In this document: piece by piece, positions 59,585 through 64,000 of the stretch
Layout: each line of letters begins with the position of its first letter
How positions within the stretch are numbered: the first letter of the stretch is position 1
Assembly: GCF_002929375.1 (NCBI RefSeq)
Contig: NZ_PJIP01000002.1
Span: forward strand, 329,470-393,469
Length of the DNA: 64,000 bases
Source: Arthrobacter sp. DWC3
GTDB taxonomy: Bacteria > Actinomycetota > Actinomycetes > Actinomycetales > Micrococcaceae
Direction: 5' to 3'
Notes under the pieces: model-generated
Told to the model about the DNA's origin: nothing
Seen by the model: the letters and a program-made list of their open reading frames with translations, nothing else
Databases searched by the model: none
Made by a program: the position numbers and the translations under genes

Positions 59585-60346
59585 ATGGACGACGTCGGGC
59601 TTGCGGCAACGCTGGTGCAGGACGCTGCGCGCCTTGCACTCGCGATGCGCCTGCGGGGTGTGGCCTCCGAGCAGAAGACCTCCGCCGCTGACCTCGTCTC
59701 GGCCGCCGATCGTACGGCGGAGGCGCTGATCAAGGACCGGCTTCGGGACGAGCGCCCCGAGGACGGCGTGCTCGGCGAGGAGGGCGCTTCCGTGGCGTCG
59801 CGGAACGGTCGCCGCTGGGTCATCGATCCCGTGGACGGTACGTTCAACTTCCTCTCGGGTCTCCCCACCTGGTGTTCCGCCGTCGCTCTCGAGCACGACG
59901 GCGTGCTCCTCGCAGGAGCCGTGGACATCCCCGCCACCCGGGAGACCTGGGCGGCAGGCCGTGGCCTGGGCACGACGGTCAACGGCGGAGCCGTGGAACC
60001 ACTGGCCGACAAGCCGCTGCGCGACTGCAGCGTCGCTTCCTACCTGGACCGGTCCGACGTCTCCGACGCCGCGACGATGGCCGTGCTGTCGCGGCTCATG
60101 GACGGCGCAGCCACCCTGCGCATCAGCGGCTCGGGAACGGCTGATCTCGCCGACGTGGCGGCGGGCAGGATCGGGCTGTGGATACAACCCGATTGCGCCG
60201 ATTGGGACTGGCTGCCCGGCCGCGCGCTCGTGGAAGGGGTCGGGGGAAGGACCGTGATCGTCGAACACCTCGGCAGGCGGTGGTACCTCGCCGGTTCCGG
60301 GGCAGCCGTCGACGAAGCGGCGGAACGACTCGTCACCGCGGGCTGA
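59585..60346 (+). CDS. Inositol-monophosphatase family protein
   Basis: A 253-residue metal-dependent phosphatase. The signature motifs are GVLGEEGAS (motif 1 Glu), WVIDPVDGTFNFLSGLPTW (motif 2, DPVDGT metal site), and CADWDWLPGRALVEG (motif 3, with WD). ATG 59585 begins MDDVGLAATLVQDAARLAL. The family acts on inositol phosphates, histidinol phosphate or related substrates; sequence alone does not settle which. It is divergent from the surface-protein gene. Confidence 0.9.
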   Translation: MDDVGLAATLVQDAARLALAMRLRGVASEQKTSAADLVSAADRTAEALIKDRLRDERPEDGVLGEEGASVASRNGRRWVIDPVDGTFNFLSGLPTWCSAVALEHDGVLLAGAVDIPATRETWAAGRGLGTTVNGGAVEPLADKPLRDCSVASYLDRSDVSDAATMAVLSRLMDGAATLRISGSGTADLADVAAGRIGLWIQPDCADWDWLPGRALVEGVGGRTVIVEHLGRRWYLAGSGAAVDEAAERLVTAG

Positions 60347-60426
60347 ACCTTACCGTCGTCGGCACGACGTGACAGGATACGGCGACCACGCGACGTCCAG
60401 CGTGCACGTCGAGCAACGGAGCGACC

Positions 60427-60762
60427 ATGGACACCCTCGATCCCCGTGACATCCTGGCGCAACGGCTGCGGGACTTCTTCTCGTCACACCCGAACGTGAG
60501 GGAGGTCCGCATGTTCGGACTCCAGTCGTTCATGGTGGACGACCGCCTGGCGGTCGGCGCCGGCCGGGACGGGGACCTGCTCGTCCGCACCGATCCTGCC
60601 GACCACGAGGATCTGCTGCAGCGGGGCGGCGAACCGGCGAGCATGGGCGGCAGGCCGATGGGGCGGGGATGGCTGAGTGTTCCGAGCGGAAGGATCGACG
60701 ACGACGAAGACCTCGCGTTCTGGATCCGGGTCGGCACCGACTCCTGGAAGGCGGGTGGCTGA
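60427..60762 (+). CDS. TfoX N-terminal domain protein
   Basis: A 111-residue protein with VREVRMFGLQSFMVDDRLAV, GDLLVRTDPADHEDLLQRGG and GRPMGRGWLSVPSGRID, which is the TfoX/Sxy N-terminal domain (F-x2-MFGG...V..R....). Single-domain members are common in actinobacteria and do not themselves control competence. The DoxX gene at 60780 is convergent with it, 17 bases away. Confidence 0.85.
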   Translation: MDTLDPRDILAQRLRDFFSSHPNVREVRMFGLQSFMVDDRLAVGAGRDGDLLVRTDPADHEDLLQRGGEPASMGGRPMGRGWLSVPSGRIDDDEDLAFWIRVGTDSWKAGG

Positions 60763-60779
60763 CCCGCACGACGGGCTGA

Positions 60780-61205
60780 TCAGCTCCCCCGCAGCATCCG
60801 CCGGTCCCGCCAGGCCGCCGTCGACCACAGCGCCCACAGCACCAGGAGCGGCTGGAAGAACAGGCGGATGAGCCGGGCGCTGTCGGTGTCGACCCCGAAG
60901 GCGCTCACGCCGTCGACGTACTGGGCGATGTTGCCCGGGAAGACCGCCACGAAGAAAGCGGCGACCACCCAGCCGACGGCCACGCGGTGACGCCCGAGGA
61001 GAACCAGCGCTGCGCCGAGCACCAGTTCGACGACGCCGGACGCCACCACCACGAGATCCACCCCGAGCGGCAGCCACGCGGGGACCTGCGCGGCGAACTC
61101 CGACCGCGCGAAGGTCAGGTGTGCCGTACCCGCGAACAGCAGGAAGGCGCCGAGCACCACGCGGGCGGCGGTCCGGACCGCCGATGTGCGGGGAGGAGGC
61201 GTCAT
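60780..61205 (-). CDS. DoxX family membrane protein
   Basis: A 141-residue protein with four hydrophobic helices (RVVLGAFLLFAGTAHLTF, VDLVVVASGVVELVLGAALV, VAVGWVVAAFFVAVFPGNIA, LIRLFFQPLLVLWALWSTAA). The HLTFARSEFAAQVPAWLP segment and the NIAQYVDG motif are typical of DoxX-type proteins, often linked with redox or thiol stress. ATG 61205 begins MTPPPRTSAV. Its stop overlaps the region after the TfoX-like gene, a convergent arrangement. Confidence 0.85.
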   Translation of the reverse strand: MTPPPRTSAVRTAARVVLGAFLLFAGTAHLTFARSEFAAQVPAWLPLGVDLVVVASGVVELVLGAALVLLGRHRVAVGWVVAAFFVAVFPGNIAQYVDGVSAFGVDTDSARLIRLFFQPLLVLWALWSTAAWRDRRMLRGS

Positions 61206-61390
61206 GTAGCGCACAATAGCCGCAAGGTGCAGGACTCGGATAAGGTCAGGGTGCTGTCGTCCGCAGTCCCCCAGCATCATCGAGCCCGCCCGGGTAGGAA
61301 TCCATCCCGTGGGATGGCCTCCGCCGGGGTGCGGAACTGCAGGGGCACGGCGGGCAGCAGATTGCCGACCGCCCCACGAAGGAGACCGCC

Positions 61391-62269
61391 ATGGCCCCCC
61401 GGAACAGCACCAACGACCGACTGCGCACCACCCTCGCCCTGCTCGCCGCCCACCAGTCAGCGGGCACCGTCGTCGCGCCCAGCGAACTGATGGCGCAGGC
61501 CGTGGCTGAGGTCCCATTCGACGACAAGGAATCCGAACTCCTCGCCGGCGGTGTTCCCCGCGGCTTCAAGGCCCTCACGACGGCGACGTCGAAGCTCGTC
61601 AAGGCCGGCTGGCTCGTCAAGGGCCGCAGCGGCTGGACCGCCACGGACGAGGGCGTCCGCGCGGTCCACGCCTTCACCGATTCCGACCAGTTCGTCAACG
61701 CCATGATCAGCGGCGCTCCCGTGCCGGAGACGGCTCCCGAGGCTCCGGTGCACGCGCCCGTGTCCCCCGAGCAGCTGGGCGAGGAGTCGCAGGCTGCGCT
61801 GGCCGACGTCGACGTCGATCCCACGGAGGTGGCCCAGGCCAAGGCAGCGCTCGCAGAGGATCCGACGCCGCCGGACGTCACGCCGACCCTCGAGGTCACC
61901 TCGGACGGCGTCATCACGCCGGCAGAGGAAACGGCCGCAGAAGGCACCGCCGACGACGCCTGGCACGACCAGCCGCAGTCCGTGGCCCTGTCCGGCGACT
62001 TCGACCCGCTGTTCGGTGAAGCCGGGCACTGGAGCTCGGACCTCCGCGAACTCCAGCTGACCTACGACGCCGCCGGGAACGTCTGGCAGCAGACCCTCCA
62101 GCTGCCCGCCGGCACCTACCAGTTCAAGATCCTCGTCAACGGCTCGTGGGAGGAGAACTACGGCCGGTTCGGCGTGCGTGACGGCGCCAACCACGAACTG
62201 CACCTGCTCTCCGACACGTCGGTGACGTTCCGGTTCGACTACGCCTCGAAGGACATCGAGACCTCCTAG
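61391..62269 (+). CDS. Winged-helix plus carbohydrate-binding-like protein
   Basis: A 292-residue protein. The N-terminal 110 residues look like a winged helix (LRTTLALLAAHQSAGTVVAP, GFKALTTATSKLVKAGWLVK, GWTATDEGVRAV). A Pro/Ala/Glu-rich linker follows. The C-terminal 100 residues (SVALSGDFDPLFGEAGHWSS, WQQTLQLPAGTYQFKILVNG, SWEENYGRFGVRDGANHEL) match the X25/pullulanase-type starch-binding module. No signal peptide is visible, so it is probably cytoplasmic. Proteins of this kind are usually called glycosidase-like in actinobacteria, but no catalytic domain is present. Confidence 0.8.
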   Translation: MAPRNSTNDRLRTTLALLAAHQSAGTVVAPSELMAQAVAEVPFDDKESELLAGGVPRGFKALTTATSKLVKAGWLVKGRSGWTATDEGVRAVHAFTDSDQFVNAMISGAPVPETAPEAPVHAPVSPEQLGEESQAALADVDVDPTEVAQAKAALAEDPTPPDVTPTLEVTSDGVITPAEETAAEGTADDAWHDQPQSVALSGDFDPLFGEAGHWSSDLRELQLTYDAAGNVWQQTLQLPAGTYQFKILVNGSWEENYGRFGVRDGANHELHLLSDTSVTFRFDYASKDIETS

Positions 62270-62275
62270 GTCCTC

Positions 62276-62321
62276 GCCCCGCCCGGCCCCGTCTGCTGCC
62301 CGTCCGGGTGGCGGGCGGGGC
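62276..62321. terminator. Bidirectional terminator hairpin
   Basis: GCCCCGCCCG pairs with CGGGCGGGGC across a 26-base loop that can itself fold. It lies exactly between the convergent stops at 62269 and 62328. Confidence 0.75.
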
Positions 62322-62327
62322 CGTCGT

Positions 62328-63854
62328 CTACCGCCGATCGACCAGTGACACCGCGGGACGCCCCGACGGCAGGGCTTCCGACCGCAGGATCTGCAGCGCC
62401 AGCAGGCACGTCGCCTGGCCCTCGAGCGATGTCAGCGACACGCGCAGCAGGCCCTCCAGCTTGCCCAGCCGCTGGGCCAGCGTGTTGCGGTGGATGAAGA
62501 GCTTCGCGGCCGTGCGCCCGGGCTGCGCATCGTGCTCGAGGAACGCCTCCAGCGTGCCGAGCAGGTCCACGGCGTGCGCGGCGTCGTACGCGAGAACGGG
62601 CGCCAGGAGCTTGTGGGCACCGGCCCGGGCGCCGGAGGACGCCGTGGATGCGATGAGTGCACGGATACCGAGATCCGGCGCGCGCACCGGCGCCCGGACC
62701 TCCCCCACCGTGGTCCCCGCCTGGTGGATGCCCAGGCGGAGCTCGTCGATGGAGTGGCAGGGCCCCTTGAGCACGAGGGGCTGATCGGGGAGCTCCCGCA
62801 CGCAGGCCTCGAGCAGCCCGGACGCGGCGTCCTCCGCGCTCGCTCCCTCCAGCGGCCCCTGGGCGAAGGCGTAGAGGACGCCCGCCCGGACCTGCACGCG
62901 CACGTCGAGGAACCGCGACTGCAGCAGGAGCCGGATCCGCCAGGCATTGGAGAGGTTCCGGCGTCCCGCGGTCGCAGCGAGCACGAGCGTGGGCTCGTGG
63001 ACGTCCAGGCCGGTGGACCGGACGGTGGACATGAACTCCTCGAGGGCCACACCGGCCCAGTCGGGCACCTGGTCGAGGAGCGTCTCCAGTTCGCGTTCCT
63101 TGTGCGTGGTGGTGTGCAGTGCGGTCTGCAGTTGCACGGCGATGATCGACGCCGCCGGCGCCAGCAGCGTCGCCACGGGATGGTCCGACGTCGCCTCCCG
63201 CACGATCAGTTGGAACGAGTCGCCGCTGCCCATGGGCAGGGGGATGCTGCCGTGCCCTGCACCCGTTACATCCGTGAGGTCCGCGGCCGTCCAGACCGAG
63301 GCCGACGGTGAGCGCGCGATGACCACCCCTGCGGCGTCGACGATGGCGAGGTGCCCTTCGGCGGCCTGCGCGGCGGCGTCGAGCACCACCTGCAGGTGCG
63401 AGCCGGAGGCGGCGAGCTGCGCGCACTCCTGCGCCAGTTCCCAGGACCTGTTGACGGCCGTGAAGCGCTCCACCTCCAGCACGTTCGTCACGTGCCGGTG
63501 GACCTGCAGGAAGGGGACGGACTGCGGGATCTCCAGCAGCGGCACGTCGAGGGCCGTCGCCGCCCGCACGAGCCCCGGCGGGATGAGCCGGTGCGCCGTC
63601 CCTGTCCCGAAGGCGATGGCGGCCACCCGGACGCGGACGAGCCGCTCCACGTAGGCGGTCCAGGTCCGCTGGTCCTCGATGTTCAGGCCGATCCCGTTGG
63701 TCAGCAGCACCACGTTGGCACTGAGGAACGGCGTGGGATCGATGGTCTCCGCGGGGGCGCACCAGCTGATGTCCCAGGCCAGCCGTTCCACCGACGACGG
63801 CGTGTGGAGGCGCAGCTGCAGGGCGTCGGCTGCCAGCAGATCGGCGACGATCAT
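62328..63854 (-). CDS. PucR family transcriptional regulator
   Basis: A 508-residue regulator. The N-terminal PucR/DUF-like sensor domain (residues about 1-150, LLAADALQLRLHTPSSVERL, NVVLLTNGIGLN, AAIAFGTGTAHRLIPPGLVR) is followed by a GAF-like middle (GHLAIVDAAGVVIARSPSAS) and a C-terminal HTH_30 domain (LEAFLEHDAQPGRTAAKLFI, HRNTLAQRLGKLEGLLRVSL). Transcribed divergently from the pxpA start, and therefore a likely regulator of 5-oxoproline (pyroglutamate) use. ATG 63854 opens the frame with AGGAGG directly upstream. Confidence 0.9.
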   Translation of the reverse strand: MIVADLLAADALQLRLHTPSSVERLAWDISWCAPAETIDPTPFLSANVVLLTNGIGLNIEDQRTWTAYVERLVRVRVAAIAFGTGTAHRLIPPGLVRAATALDVPLLEIPQSVPFLQVHRHVTNVLEVERFTAVNRSWELAQECAQLAASGSHLQVVLDAAAQAAEGHLAIVDAAGVVIARSPSASVWTAADLTDVTGAGHGSIPLPMGSGDSFQLIVREATSDHPVATLLAPAASIIAVQLQTALHTTTHKERELETLLDQVPDWAGVALEEFMSTVRSTGLDVHEPTLVLAATAGRRNLSNAWRIRLLLQSRFLDVRVQVRAGVLYAFAQGPLEGASAEDAASGLLEACVRELPDQPLVLKGPCHSIDELRLGIHQAGTTVGEVRAPVRAPDLGIRALIASTASSGARAGAHKLLAPVLAYDAAHAVDLLGTLEAFLEHDAQPGRTAAKLFIHRNTLAQRLGKLEGLLRVSLTSLEGQATCLLALQILRSEALPSGRPAVSLVDRR

Positions 63855-63947
63855 GGGGTCCTCCTGTGTGCATCTGCCCTCCGGTGGGGGAGAAGCGAGG
63901 GCGCGCGCCCACTATATCGGCCCGCCGACGCTCTCTAGGGTTGTCGC

Positions 63948-64000
63948 ATGACGGACGCTCCCCGGCGCACGACGCCGATGATCAACTCGGACATGGGCGA
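63948..64000 (+). CDS. pxpA: 5-oxoprolinase subunit PxpA (LamB/YcsF), start only
   Basis: The window ends inside this gene. The visible start is MTDAPRRTTPMINSDMG, and INSDMGE is the opening of the LamB/YcsF family (usually ...DLNADMGE). PxpA forms the ATP-dependent 5-oxoprolinase with PxpB and PxpC, whose genes would be expected to the right. Divergent from the PucR-type regulator, 93 bases apart. Confidence 0.75.
   Translation, partial: MTDAPRRTTPMINSDMG

Noticed and set aside
57214-59691. 825-codon plus-strand frame opposite the surface-protein gene
   Set aside because: Antisense shadow: Arg/Gly/Asp-rich without motifs, while the minus strand carries a signal peptide, a propeller domain and a sortase signal.
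62266-63912. Long minus-strand frame in a second phase over the PucR gene
   Set aside because: Low-complexity Arg/Pro/Gly product; the PucR frame has the HTH_30 motif and a proper ribosome-binding site.
1-64000. CRISPR array
   Set aside because: No regularly spaced direct repeats of 24-40 bases were seen on reading the window; no cas genes were recognised.

Overview
The window comes from a high-GC actinobacterium, most likely Arthrobacter or a close Micrococcaceae relative. This rests on GC-rich codon use, frequent GTG starts, tightly overlapping genes, a type 2 (Pgl) BREX system, and an actinobacterial flank carrying a PucR regulator, a SARP/BTAD regulator and a TM0106-type nuclease-helicase. 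No database search was possible, so family names rest on motif recognition.

Layout. (1) About 1-5400 is decayed accessory DNA: two pieces of DUF3427-type helicase genes, a short cluster of small membrane-protein genes, an IS30-family transposase remnant, two orphan hypotheticals and an initiator tRNA-fMet gene. (2) About 5.5-11 kb holds a frameshifted NERD-UvrD helicase, a PD-(D/E)XK nuclease plus DUF6308-like pair, a headless UvrD/RecB-type fragment and an ELDEE-motif protein. (3) 11.06-28.85 kb is a complete minus-strand BREX type 2 operon: pglW, pglX, pglY, pglZ, brxD, brxHI, mostly with overlapping or near-touching ends. (4) 29-32.2 kb has a small divergent gene, a zinc-ribbon protein, and a MazG-like gene overlapping a GIY-YIG/DUF2075 helicase gene. 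(5) 32.76-38.98 kb is a plus-strand operon of three overlapping genes (DUF6361-like, phospholipase-D-like nuclease, large SF2 helicase) that looks like a defence system and does not match one I can name. (6) 40.06-42.14 kb holds three DNA-glycosylase-like genes, followed by a DUF6236-like gene. (7) From 43.85 kb to the end the sequence is ordinary chromosome: a glycosyltransferase and oxidoreductase cluster, a large nuclease-helicase, a BTAD regulator, a methyltransferase, a sortase-anchored surface protein, an inositol monophosphatase-like enzyme, TfoX-N and DoxX proteins, a CBM-like protein, and a PucR regulator divergent from the start of pxpA.

The region from about 0 to 43.7 kb therefore reads as a layered defence island. 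It contains one intact known system (BREX-2), at least one probable undescribed module (DUF6361-PLD-helicase), a possible base-excision module aimed at modified DNA, and many broken relics. A 113-bp imperfect direct repeat at 9.13 and 39.11 kb brackets the central 30 kb and may mark how these cassettes were assembled.
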